Assembly (NCBI GenBank): GCA_937950315.1 | Contig: CALFDU010000103.1 | Coordinates: 1-64,000 of the forward strand | Direction of reading: 5' to 3' | DNA length: 64,000 bases | Origin: an uncultured Saprospiraceae bacterium | GTDB taxonomy: Bacteria; Bacteroidota; Bacteroidia; Chitinophagales; Saprospiraceae | Shown here: piece by piece, positions 8,092 through 15,581 of the stretch | Numbering within the stretch: position 1 is the stretch's first letter | How the letters are laid out: every line of letters starts with the position of its first letter | Notes under the pieces: model-generated | Told to the model about the DNA's origin: nothing | Database searches by the model: none | What the model saw: only the letters and a program-made list of their open reading frames with translations | Translations under genes and position numbers: made by a program

Positions 8092-9131
8092 ATCGAGTCT
8101 TTCTATTATTGTTGTTTGTCAGTAGCTCATATCTGCTCAATGCGCAGGTAGGAGGTATCGCAGTATATGATTTTCTTAGTTCGCCAGGAAGTGCGCGTGT
8201 CACTGCCCTAGGGGGCAGTTTGGTAACGATAGCGGATACCGATGTAACTCAGGTCCAGCAAAATCCAGCTTTGAGTAATTCAACGATGGATAAGAAAGTG
8301 GCCTTCAATAACATATTTCACTTTGCAGGCATCAATGAGGGTATGTTGGCCTATTCCTTTTCTCTTGATTCAGTTAAAATGCACTTTCATACGGGATTGC
8401 AGTATGTGAGTTATGGTGATTTTATTCAAGCGGATGATAAAGGGAACCAAATAGGTGAATTCAGGGCAAGTGAAATAGGCTTGTTAATGGGAGCATCTAG
8501 GCAGATGAACGAACGGATCAGTCTAGGAGCAAATTTAAAAGTACTATTTGCCAATTATGCATTTGAAAATGGTTTTGGATTGGGAGTGGATTTGGGGGCA
8601 ACCTATCAAGTGCCGGGGAAAAATTGGTCATTGGGTGCTGTTGTTCAAAATGCGGGATATAGTTTGAATAGTTTTGAGACAACGAGATCGAATTTGCCTT
8701 TCAATTTAAAAGTAGGTTATTCGCGGAAGCTAAAACATCTTCCATTCAGGTATAATATTACGGGTCAACATTTATATCAATGGGACATTCGATATATTGA
8801 TCCGGATAACGTGGAAACTGATTTTACTGGGGAGATTGTCGAAGAGAATATATATCGTGTATTTACGGATAATTTATTCAGGCATTTGGTGTTTTCGGGT
8901 GAATTTCTTTTTGGGCAGCAAGGGTTATTTAATCTAAGGTTTGGATATAATCATCTACGTCGACAAGAACTAAGGGTTTCGACATTTCGAAGTTTGGGCG
9001 GATTTTCGTTTGGATTTGGAATGCACATAAAACGTTTTCAATTGGACTATGGTTTGGGTTTTTATCACCTTGAAGGGGCAACAAACCACCTCGGAGTAAC
9101 AATTCTTCTCGGAGAGAATTGGAAAAACTAA
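8088..9131 (+). CDS. porQ: Type IX secretion system protein PorQ
   Basis: PorQ is an outer-membrane beta-barrel component of the T9SS, linked to attachment of exported proteins at the cell surface. The 347-residue protein has a signal peptide (cleavage after LNAQ) and the diagnostic N-terminal segment FLSSPGSARVTALGG, followed by QNPALS. The rest is alternating beta-strands ending with an aromatic C-terminal strand. The start is a TTG whose last two bases overlap the TGA of the upstream gene; no better ATG exists upstream of the signal sequence. Its presence agrees with the T9SS sorting domains of the proteins at 30450, 37348 and 61386. Confidence 0.85.
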   Translation: MNRVFLLLLFVSSSYLLNAQVGGIAVYDFLSSPGSARVTALGGSLVTIADTDVTQVQQNPALSNSTMDKKVAFNNIFHFAGINEGMLAYSFSLDSVKMHFHTGLQYVSYGDFIQADDKGNQIGEFRASEIGLLMGASRQMNERISLGANLKVLFANYAFENGFGLGVDLGATYQVPGKNWSLGAVVQNAGYSLNSFETTRSNLPFNLKVGYSRKLKHLPFRYNITGQHLYQWDIRYIDPDNVETDFTGEIVEENIYRVFTDNLFRHLVFSGEFLFGQQGLFNLRFGYNHLRRQELRVSTFRSLGGFSFGFGMHIKRFQLDYGLGFYHLEGATNHLGVTILLGENWKN

Positions 9132-9253
9132 AAAATATCTTATTTTAGGGACTCGATCTTTTAAAACTCCCACATTTTGTTGCAATTCCTATGGACTATA
9201 GCTTGAGATAATTCTCAAGACTAGCATTTGTATAATATTATAATATAATAAGT

Positions 9254-9778
9254 ATGAGTCGATCTGTATTGATCCTTTTGTTGCTTCTTGCCTTGTGGAT
9301 ATTTTTTGGACTTTATTTATGGGGTACAAAAAAAGATGGAAATTCTGCAGTTGCCTCAGGACCGTGTGTGGTATCGTGGGAATTGAAGGATGGAAGTTCT
9401 ATAATAGCAGAATCAGATGCCACTTTTAATTTTTCAAAGTCCACGGCACGGATTAAAGATCTAGATAGCAGTTTAGAAAAAGCCGTAAGTCAAATTGCAA
9501 AATACTTGAAAGGAAATTCTGGTAAAAAGATTACTGTAGTTGGATATTACGATAAAGATGAGAAACCCAGCAATGGTACTTCATTAAGAGATTTGGCATT
9601 GGCTAGGGCCAATACGGTAAAATCGATGCTTACAAAGAATGGGGCTTCAGCAAGTCAAATGGCTGTGATACCTAAAATGTATGATGAAGAAAATCATGCA
9701 AATTCTGATTGTTTAGATGGCAATACACTTAATAGAGGTGTGAGCTTTTCTATTGGACGTGAAAAAGGAGCTGAATAG
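9254..9778 (+). CDS. Membrane-anchored OmpA-like domain protein
   Basis: This 174-residue protein has one N-terminal membrane helix (residues 5-24) and an OmpA-like domain from about residue 60, recognisable by SLEKAVSQIAKYL, VGYYDKDE, DLALARANTVKSML and a final LNRGVSFSIG. The usual GHTD aspartate region is altered to GYYDKDE and the C-terminal NRR arginines are reduced to NRG, so peptidoglycan binding may be weakened. It is the first gene of the unusual cluster that runs to 15473. The following gene also begins with one membrane helix. Confidence 0.7.
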   Translation: MSRSVLILLLLLALWIFFGLYLWGTKKDGNSAVASGPCVVSWELKDGSSIIAESDATFNFSKSTARIKDLDSSLEKAVSQIAKYLKGNSGKKITVVGYYDKDEKPSNGTSLRDLALARANTVKSMLTKNGASASQMAVIPKMYDEENHANSDCLDGNTLNRGVSFSIGREKGAE

Positions 9779-9852
9779 ATTTCAATTTTCATTCCTATTT
9801 GATCAAAACCTAACTTTCTACGAAAATTTTTAACTGACAAAATTTTAAAATT

Positions 9853-11412
9853 ATGAGTTCTATTTGGTGGCTATGGCCTTTAATTTGGTTACTTGTTTCA
9901 GCAATCTTTGGATGGTTTCTACACAGATATTGGAGCAGAAACTCTAATGTTAAACATCAGAATGAATTAAATGATTACAAGAAAAGATATAGCAATCTAA
10001 AAGCGGATTACGATACCCACTTGGTAAAGTATGAAAACCTAGATGGCGAGTACCAAGCAGCTAAAACAAATTGGGACGCAACCAATGCTGGATTCTCTAA
10101 GGAGAGATCTCAATGGACTTCTCAATTGGACGGATGGTCTAAAGAACGTTCTACGTTTTCTAGTCAGTTGGCTTCAAAAGCTACCGAAATAGAAGTGATT
10201 AAAGAAATTGAGGTAATCAAAGAAGTAGAAGTAGTAAAAGAGGTAGAAGTAATCAAAGAAGTAGAGGTTGAGAAAGTGATTGAGCAACCAGTAGAAGTGG
10301 TGAAAGAAGTTGAGGTAATCAAGGAGGTGGAAAAGATCGTTGAGAAGCCAGTTGAGGTGATCAAGGAAGTAGAAGTGATCAAAGAGGTAGAGAAGATCGT
10401 TGAGGTAGAAAAGCCAGTAGAGGTTATTAAGGAGGTTGAAGTGATCAAAGAGGTTGAGAAGATTGTTGAAGTAGAAAAGATTGTAGAAAAGCCAGTTGAG
10501 GTAGTGAAAGAAATCGAAGTGGTGAATCAGGTGATCAAAGAAGTTGAAGTAGAGGTAATCAAGGAAGTACCTGTTGAGGTGATTAAGGAGGTTGAAGTGG
10601 TGAAAGAGGTGGAGAAGATTGTCGAAAAACCAGTTGAGGTGGTGAAAGAAATCGAAGTGATCAAAGAAGTGGAGAAGATTGTAGAGAAGCCAGTAGAGGT
10701 AATCAAAGAAGTAGAGAAGATTGTAGAAAAAGTAATTGAGAAGCCGGTAGAAGTAATGGTTGAAGTGATCAAAGAGATTGAAGTAGTAAAAGAAGTTGAG
10801 AAGCCTGTAGAAGTAATCAAGGAGGTAGAAGTCATCAGAGAAATAGAAGTAATTAAGGAAGTGCCAATTGAAATCATCAAAGAGGTAGAGGTAGTGAAAG
10901 AGTTTGATATGGAAATGCTCCAACAAATGATGACTCAAGCTGAAACCGTTGAAGTTTCAAGATCAAGTGGAAAAGTGGTAAGTACAACAAGAGGAGAGGG
11001 GAAAGTGAGCAAGACAAAATCTAAAACTACTAAGAAGGCCGCTGCAAAAGCAAGCACGAAAACAAAAGCAAAAGCTGCAAGTAAAACAAAGGTTGCTGCA
11101 AAGAAAACAACAACCAAAGTCGCTGCTAAAAAAGGTAAGAGTAAAACAACAGCGAAAGCAAAGAAAGATGATCTAACTAAGATAGAAGGAATTGGTCCAA
11201 AAATTGCCGGTCTATTAAATAAAGCAGGGATTGTTACCTTTGCAAAACTGTCCAAAACGAAAGTATCTGATATCAAGAAAATTTTAGTGAAAGCAGGACC
11301 GAGATATCAAATGCATAATCCAGGATCATGGCCTAAGCAATCAGGATTGGCTGCCGATGGCAAATGGGATGCATTAAAAAAGTTGCAGGATAAGTTGGAC
11401 GGAGGAAAGTAA
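9853..11412 (+). CDS. Membrane-anchored stalk protein with VEVIKEV repeats, Lys/Ala-rich linker and C-terminal HhH domain
   Basis: No characterised family covers the whole 519-residue chain. Residues 4-25 form one membrane helix with positive residues after it (HRYWSRN), so the body should be cytoplasmic by the positive-inside rule. Residues ~33-110 look like a coiled coil. Residues 112-351 are a long run of VEVIKEVEV/EKIVEKPVE units. Residues ~378-436 are Lys/Ala/Thr-rich like histone H1. Residues ~438-519 form a helix-hairpin-helix (HhH) module with DLTKIEGIGPKIAGLLNKAG, then HNPGSWPKQ and LDGGK. HhH motifs usually contact DNA non-specifically. Together this suggests a membrane tether reaching to DNA (inference). 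The same tail ends the next gene and the gene at 13773. Confidence 0.75.
   Translation: MSSIWWLWPLIWLLVSAIFGWFLHRYWSRNSNVKHQNELNDYKKRYSNLKADYDTHLVKYENLDGEYQAAKTNWDATNAGFSKERSQWTSQLDGWSKERSTFSSQLASKATEIEVIKEIEVIKEVEVVKEVEVIKEVEVEKVIEQPVEVVKEVEVIKEVEKIVEKPVEVIKEVEVIKEVEKIVEVEKPVEVIKEVEVIKEVEKIVEVEKIVEKPVEVVKEIEVVNQVIKEVEVEVIKEVPVEVIKEVEVVKEVEKIVEKPVEVVKEIEVIKEVEKIVEKPVEVIKEVEKIVEKVIEKPVEVMVEVIKEIEVVKEVEKPVEVIKEVEVIREIEVIKEVPIEIIKEVEVVKEFDMEMLQQMMTQAETVEVSRSSGKVVSTTRGEGKVSKTKSKTTKKAAAKASTKTKAKAASKTKVAAKKTTTKVAAKKGKSKTTAKAKKDDLTKIEGIGPKIAGLLNKAGIVTFAKLSKTKVSDIKKILVKAGPRYQMHNPGSWPKQSGLAADGKWDALKKLQDKLDGGK
10186..10902 (+). repeat. Degenerate VEVIKEV-coding repeat tract
   Basis: About 720 bases of short, imperfect 9- to 24-base units encode VEVIKE, VEKIVE and EKPVEV blocks. 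Codon choice varies between units (gta/gtt/gtg, gaa/gag), so the protein repeat is kept although the DNA has diverged. Long antisense frames across it are by-products. Confidence 0.8.
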
Positions 11413-11429
11413 ACTAAAAATTAAAATAA

Positions 11430-12407
11430 ATGTTTTATACAAAGCAGAGAGTCATTAATGCTGGTATTCCAGACAATGACAAAAACGGATTGGTAGATAC
11501 CATTAAAATGCAGAGAGACTTAACCGTAAAAGCTGTCGAGCTAGATGTTAATGTAAAACATCCATATTCGGGAGATATTAGTATTGAATTGCACGGGCCA
11601 AACGGTAAGTCAATCAATGTAACTGGTCCAAGCAGAAAGCCAGGAACAGATATTAAAGAATTGTTTAGCGGAGAAAAGTTTGATGTATTCAATGGAATCA
11701 AATCCAAAGGAGATTGGAAAATCAAAGTGATTGATTCTGGAGCAAGAGACAATGGGTCACTTGTTGATTGGACGATCAGATTCAAACTAGCAAATTCAAA
11801 AAAATCAGAAATTTTTATTTCTGATGAAGAGAAGCTTTCGAGCGTTCAATATTGCCACCAAGGAGAGCAAGTTCAAAAAATCAAAGTATTTGCACATATC
11901 GAACATGGATTTGTGGGAGATTTGGTGCTTGATTTGGTATCTCCATCAGGAAAAACTGTAAATCTTCAGACAAAAGTAGGTGGAGGAAACAAAGAAATTA
12001 AGACAACTTTTGATCAAGATGTATTGGATCAAATGGTTGGAGAAAAGTCTATTGGAAAGTGGAGTTTGAAAATTGCAGACACTATGCCACGAGATTCGGG
12101 AAGACTTGTAAGCTGGAAATTGAATCTAGAAACAGGAAAGCCTGCAGCACCTGCAAAGAAAGATGACCTTACAAAAATTGAAGGAATAGGACCAAAAATA
12201 GCAGGAATCCTCAATGATGGCGGTATTTCTAGCTTTGCTCAATTGGCATCAACAGATCCTTCAACTATCAAACAATTATTAGAAAAAGCTGGACCTAGAT
12301 TCCAAATGCATGATCCAGGATCATGGCCAAGACAATCAAAATTGGCTGCAGATGGAAAATGGGATGAGTTGGAAAAACTACAAGATGAATTGGATGGCGG
12401 AAAATAA
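11430..12407 (+). CDS. Double P-domain protein with C-terminal HhH domain
   Basis: The 325-residue protein has two P (homo B, proprotein convertase) beta-sandwich domains. The first spans residues ~5-125 (motifs VELDVNVKHPYSGDISIEL, GDWKIKVIDSGARDNGSLVDW). The second spans ~130-235 (VFAHIEHGFVGDLVLDLVSP, GKWSLKIADTMPRDSGRLVSW). The chain ends in the helix-hairpin-helix tail (residues ~244-325, KIEGIGPKIAGIL then MHDPGSWPRQ) shared with both flanking proteins. P-domains are normally found on secreted proteases, but no signal peptide, protease domain or T9SS tail is present, so this copy appears cytoplasmic. It starts 17 bases after the stalk-protein gene, indicating one transcript. Function unknown; the combination is unusual. 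Confidence 0.75.
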   Translation: MFYTKQRVINAGIPDNDKNGLVDTIKMQRDLTVKAVELDVNVKHPYSGDISIELHGPNGKSINVTGPSRKPGTDIKELFSGEKFDVFNGIKSKGDWKIKVIDSGARDNGSLVDWTIRFKLANSKKSEIFISDEEKLSSVQYCHQGEQVQKIKVFAHIEHGFVGDLVLDLVSPSGKTVNLQTKVGGGNKEIKTTFDQDVLDQMVGEKSIGKWSLKIADTMPRDSGRLVSWKLNLETGKPAAPAKKDDLTKIEGIGPKIAGILNDGGISSFAQLASTDPSTIKQLLEKAGPRFQMHDPGSWPRQSKLAADGKWDELEKLQDELDGGK

Positions 12408-12543
12408 TCGCCAATTTTAAATTTACCCAATAATTGTCACTTCGAAACTTTCTTTGTTTATCAGTTACATATGTATTACTTTTTTTGCATATTTGTACTA
12501 ATTTTGAAGTGAATTCATTGAACACACACACTAATTTTTAGAA

Positions 12544-13314
12544 ATGAAAAAAACGACACGTAAAAAAGCGACAGCAAAAAAAGCTACCGCTAAAAAAGCG
12601 ACGGCTAAAAAAGCTGCTCCAAAGAAAAAAGCAGTAGCTAAGAAAAAAACTGTTGCAAAGAAAAAAGCTGCACCAAAGAAGAAGGCAGTAGCTAAAAAAA
12701 CAACAGCTAAAAAAACTGTTGCAAAGAAAAAAGCTGCACCAAAGAAAAAAGCAGTAGCTAAAAAAACAACAGCTAAAAAAACTGTAGCTAAGAAAAAAGC
12801 TGCACCAAAGAAAAAAGCAGTAGCTAAAAAAACTACAGCTAAGAAAACTGTAGCTAAGAAAAAAGCTGCACCAAAGAAAAGAGCAGTAGCTAAAAAAACT
12901 ACAGCTAAGAAAACTGTAGCTAAGAAAAAAGCTGCTCCAAAAAAGAAGGCAGTAGCTAAGAAAACAACTGCTAAAAAAAGGACAGCTAAGAAAACTGTAG
13001 CTAAGAAAAAAGCAGCTCCAAAGAAAAGAGCAGTAGCTAAAAAAACTACAGCAAAGAAAACTACAGCTAAGAAAAAAGCTGCTCCAAAGAAGAAGGCAGT
13101 AGCTAAGAAAACAACAGCTAAAAAAACTACAGCTAAGAAAAAAGCAGCTCCAAAGAAAAAGGCAGCAGCTAAAAAAACTGTAGCTAAAAAGAGAGTAACT
13201 AAAAAAGCTGCTCCAAAGAAAAAAGCTGTAGCTAAAAAAGCAGTAGCAAAGAAAAGAGTAGCTAAGAAAGCAGCTCCTAAGAAGAGAAAGACTACAGCTA
13301 GAAAAAAGAAATAA
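12544..13314 (+). CDS. Histone H1-like Lys/Ala-rich DNA-binding protein
   Basis: The 256-residue protein consists almost only of Lys, Ala, Thr, Val and Pro in units such as [19 protein letters not shown]. It has no acidic residues. This is the composition of the C-terminal tail of histone H1 and of bacterial H1-like nucleoid proteins, which bind DNA by charge and compact it. The main unit is 22 residues (66 bases), repeated about ten times with small changes. It has no globular domain and no HhH tail, unlike its neighbours. It ends in its own hairpin terminator that overlaps the stop codon. Confidence 0.8.
   Translation: MKKTTRKKATAKKATAKKATAKKAAPKKKAVAKKKTVAKKKAAPKKKAVAKKTTAKKTVAKKKAAPKKKAVAKKTTAKKTVAKKKAAPKKKAVAKKTTAKKTVAKKKAAPKKRAVAKKTTAKKTVAKKKAAPKKKAVAKKTTAKKRTAKKTVAKKKAAPKKRAVAKKTTAKKTTAKKKAAPKKKAVAKKTTAKKTTAKKKAAPKKKAAAKKTVAKKRVTKKAAPKKKAVAKKAVAKKRVAKKAAPKKRKTTARKKK
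12610..13200 (+). repeat. 66-base tandem repeats in the H1-like gene
   Basis: Imperfect 66-base units coding [22 protein letters not shown] run head to tail. Some unit boundaries are shortened, consistent with slippage or unequal crossing-over. Confidence 0.7.
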
Positions 13315-13335
13315 TCCAATAGGATTGGGTTTTTT
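13314..13335 (+). terminator. Terminator of the H1-like gene
   Basis: Arms ATCCAAT and ATTGGGT with a three-base loop (AGG) are followed by a T run. The hairpin starts on the last base of the stop codon. Confidence 0.7.
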
Positions 13336-13368
13336 CTACAAACGAAAAGGATGATTAATCATCAGACC

Positions 13369-13411
13369 AAAGTCACGCAGATATTGAAAGATATCTTGCG
13401 TGACTTTTTTT
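13369..13411 (+). terminator. Second, stronger hairpin terminator
   Basis: Arms AAGTCACGCAGATAT and ATATCTTGCGTGACTT (one bulged base) enclose a short loop and are followed by seven T. It lies 55 bases beyond the first hairpin and may act as a back-up terminator. Confidence 0.85.
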
Positions 13412-13772
13412 ATGTGATGCATTGATTGATGTTGCAATTGTAGGATGTGATTCCACTCAAATCAAGCTAAGAAATCTACGAATGATGGATTAACTTGAAC
13501 CGTGTATTGTACATGTGACAACATTAAATATTTTGTGTCTAAAGTAAGGGTGCTAGAAGTAATACCTACTTTGAAAATTATAAATAGATTTTAACTATGT
13601 AGTTTGTCGAATCGTTAAGGTATATATTGTTTGTCAATAAAAACTTTATCTTTGAAAACAACGTATTTTAAACTTCTTGAAATAATATATTATTTAATAA
13701 TAGGGTTGAACTTTTTTGAAACGTTTTTCACTTTGATCAATCCATCAATTAATTAACCTAGAACATATAGTC
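13412..13772. other. AT-rich gene-free stretch before the composite H1-like gene
   Basis: About 360 bases with no credible reading frame. It is strongly AT-rich near its right end (TAATATATTATTTAATAATA around 13683-13702), which is probably the upstream regulatory region of the gene at 13773. No clear promoter with correct spacing could be fixed. Confidence 0.4.
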
Positions 13773-15473
13773 ATGGCTAAACGTACAAAGAAAGTTGCTA
13801 AAAAAGCAGCAGATAAAAAGGTGACAGCAAAAAAAGCAGCTCCAAAGAAAAAAGCAGTTGCAAAAAAGGCAACACCTAAAAAAGCAGCCCCTAAAAAGAA
13901 AGCTGTAGCTAAGAAAACTACAGCGAAGAAAGCTGCACCAAAGAAAAAAGCAGTAGCTAAGAAAACAACGGCGAAGAAAGCTGCACCAAAGAAAAAGACG
14001 GTAGCTAAAAAAGCAACGGCCAAAAAAGCTGCACCAAAGAAAAAAGCAGTAGCTAAAAAAACAACGGCGAAGAAAGCTGCACCAAAGAAAAAGACGGTAG
14101 CTAAAAAAACAACGGCTAAAAAAGCTGCACCAAAGAAAAAAGCAGTAGCTAAGAAAACAACGGCTAAAAAGACGACAACAAAGGGGAAAGCGGTAGCTAA
14201 AAAAAGCACCAGTAAGAAAAGTGTAGCAAAGAAATCAACCAAAAAAGTAGTTGCAAAAAAGGCTACTGCAAAAACACGTGGAAGAATCATTAGCACGAAG
14301 GTGATAAGCAAAACACCAGTGAGTAAGAAATCTTTAACGACTGCAATTGATAGAACTAAGCTTTTTAAATCTTTGGCCAAAAAGACAAAAGTATCTGAAA
14401 GTAAAGTTCAAGCTATCTACGAAGCTTTGACAAAATCAAAGTCTTTTACTCAGACCAAGTCTAGTTCTGTAAAGGTAAAGCATGAAGTACCTGTTGCAAT
14501 AATGGGTAAAACCAAGGTTAAAAAAGTTGAAGTAATCAAAGAGGTGCCTGTAGTAACAGTAAGACAGATTGTGAAGAAAGTAGAGGTGATCAAAGAAGTG
14601 CCAGTAGAGGTGATCAGAGAGGTAAGAGTGATTAAAGAAGTACCAATCGAAGTAGTCAAAGAAGTTACCAGAGAGGTGATCAAGAAGGTACCAGTTATCA
14701 AAGTAAAAGAGATTGTGAAGAAAGTACCTGTGATTAAGTTAAAGGAAGTAGTCAAGAAGGTAGAAGTAATCAAGAAAGTAAAAGATACCAAAGAACTTGA
14801 TAAACTGAATGCTAAAATTGCTGACTTAAAAGCCAAGCTTGCTGCTAAGCCTAAAACAGTTGAAGTAATCAAAGAAGTTCAAGTTGAAGTCATCAAAGAG
14901 GTAGAAGTTGTAAAACAAATTGATTTTGCTTCATTGGCGAAAATGATGAAGGGAATGAAGAAAGTAGAAGTTTCAAAAACAGTGGTTGGTGAAACATCTA
15001 GTCGTGGTGAAGGTAAAGTGGTAGAAAGAAGAGAATTGAAAGGAAATACCAAAGCAACCAAAGTGACAGGAAAAGCAACAAAGGTATCTTCAACAAGCAA
15101 GGCAACGAAAACAGTAAAAAAGGCAACAGCTAAGGCGAAACCAGCAAAGGTGGAGGTGAAAAAAGCAGCCCCTAAAAAAGCGGCACCTAAAAAGGCAGCG
15201 CCGAAAAAAGCGGCAAAGAAAGGAGATGATTTGACTAAGATTGAGGGTATCGGTCCAAAAATAGCCGAGATCCTTAATAATGGAGGTGTTTACACATTCC
15301 AAGAACTTTCTAAAACCAAATTGTCTGTAATTAAAGGTTTATTGGATAAAGCTGGTTCTAGATTTACCATGCACGATCCAACCACTTGGACTGAACAAGC
15401 TGCTTTGGCTGCTTCAGGTAGCTGGAGTAAGTTGAAAGTATTACAGGACAGACTTGATGGAGGAAGAAGATAG
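13773..15473 (+). CDS. Composite nucleoid protein: H1-like tail, HU-like helix pair, VEVIKEV stalk and HhH domain
   Basis: This 566-residue protein joins the sequence types of its neighbours. Residues 1-170 are H1-like in 16-residue units ([16 protein letters not shown]). Residues ~185-225 (RTKLFKSLAKKTKVSES, then KVQAIYEAL) resemble the N-terminal helix pair of HU/IHF proteins, without the beta arms. Residues ~235-390 are VEVIKEVPV-type stalk with a short KLNAKIADLKAKLAAK coiled coil. Residues ~430-480 are again Lys/Ala/Pro-rich. Residues ~484-566 are the shared HhH tail (DLTKIEGIGPKIAEIL, MHDPTTWTEQ, LDGGRR). It lacks the membrane helix of the 9853 protein, so it is expected to lie on the nucleoid. 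The HU-like call is tentative. Confidence 0.75.
   Translation: MAKRTKKVAKKAADKKVTAKKAAPKKKAVAKKATPKKAAPKKKAVAKKTTAKKAAPKKKAVAKKTTAKKAAPKKKTVAKKATAKKAAPKKKAVAKKTTAKKAAPKKKTVAKKTTAKKAAPKKKAVAKKTTAKKTTTKGKAVAKKSTSKKSVAKKSTKKVVAKKATAKTRGRIISTKVISKTPVSKKSLTTAIDRTKLFKSLAKKTKVSESKVQAIYEALTKSKSFTQTKSSSVKVKHEVPVAIMGKTKVKKVEVIKEVPVVTVRQIVKKVEVIKEVPVEVIREVRVIKEVPIEVVKEVTREVIKKVPVIKVKEIVKKVPVIKLKEVVKKVEVIKKVKDTKELDKLNAKIADLKAKLAAKPKTVEVIKEVQVEVIKEVEVVKQIDFASLAKMMKGMKKVEVSKTVVGETSSRGEGKVVERRELKGNTKATKVTGKATKVSSTSKATKTVKKATAKAKPAKVEVKKAAPKKAAPKKAAPKKAAKKGDDLTKIEGIGPKIAEILNNGGVYTFQELSKTKLSVIKGLLDKAGSRFTMHDPTTWTEQAALAASGSWSKLKVLQDRLDGGRR
13820..14170 (+). repeat. 48-base tandem repeats coding H1-like units
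   Basis: Seven or so imperfect 48-base units encode [16 protein letters not shown]. They differ in length from the 66-base units of the upstream H1-like gene, so the two arrays expanded independently or were re-cut. Confidence 0.7.
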
Positions 15474-15501
15474 TTTTCTTCCTGATATCAGTTAATATAA
15501 C

Positions 15502-15535
15502 AAAGGTCATTCGGTATTCCGAGTGGCCTTTTTTT
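15502..15535 (+). terminator. Terminator after the composite nucleoid gene
   Basis: Arms AAGGTCATTCGG and CCGAGTGGCCTT (two wobble pairs) with a TATT loop are followed by a T run, in the gap before the convergent prfC gene. Confidence 0.85.
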
Positions 15536-15581
15536 ATTTCTATTGGATAAGAGAAATTGTAATTATGTAACCAGGAACTTC

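Noticed and set aside
10164-10938. Long antisense frames opposite the VEVIKEV tract
   Set aside because: They are low-complexity Ser/Thr/Ile or Phe/Asp/Tyr mirror images of the repeat codons, with no start context or protein-like domain.
12531-13319. Antisense 262-residue hydrophobic frame over the H1-like gene
   Set aside because: It is the reverse reading of Lys/Ala codons (giving Phe/Leu/Ala), with no signal or homology. The sense strand has its own terminator and a coherent composition.
12610-14170. Possible CRISPR or satellite array in the H1-like region
   Set aside because: Repeats are adjacent with no unique spacers and stay in a coding frame, so they are protein repeats.
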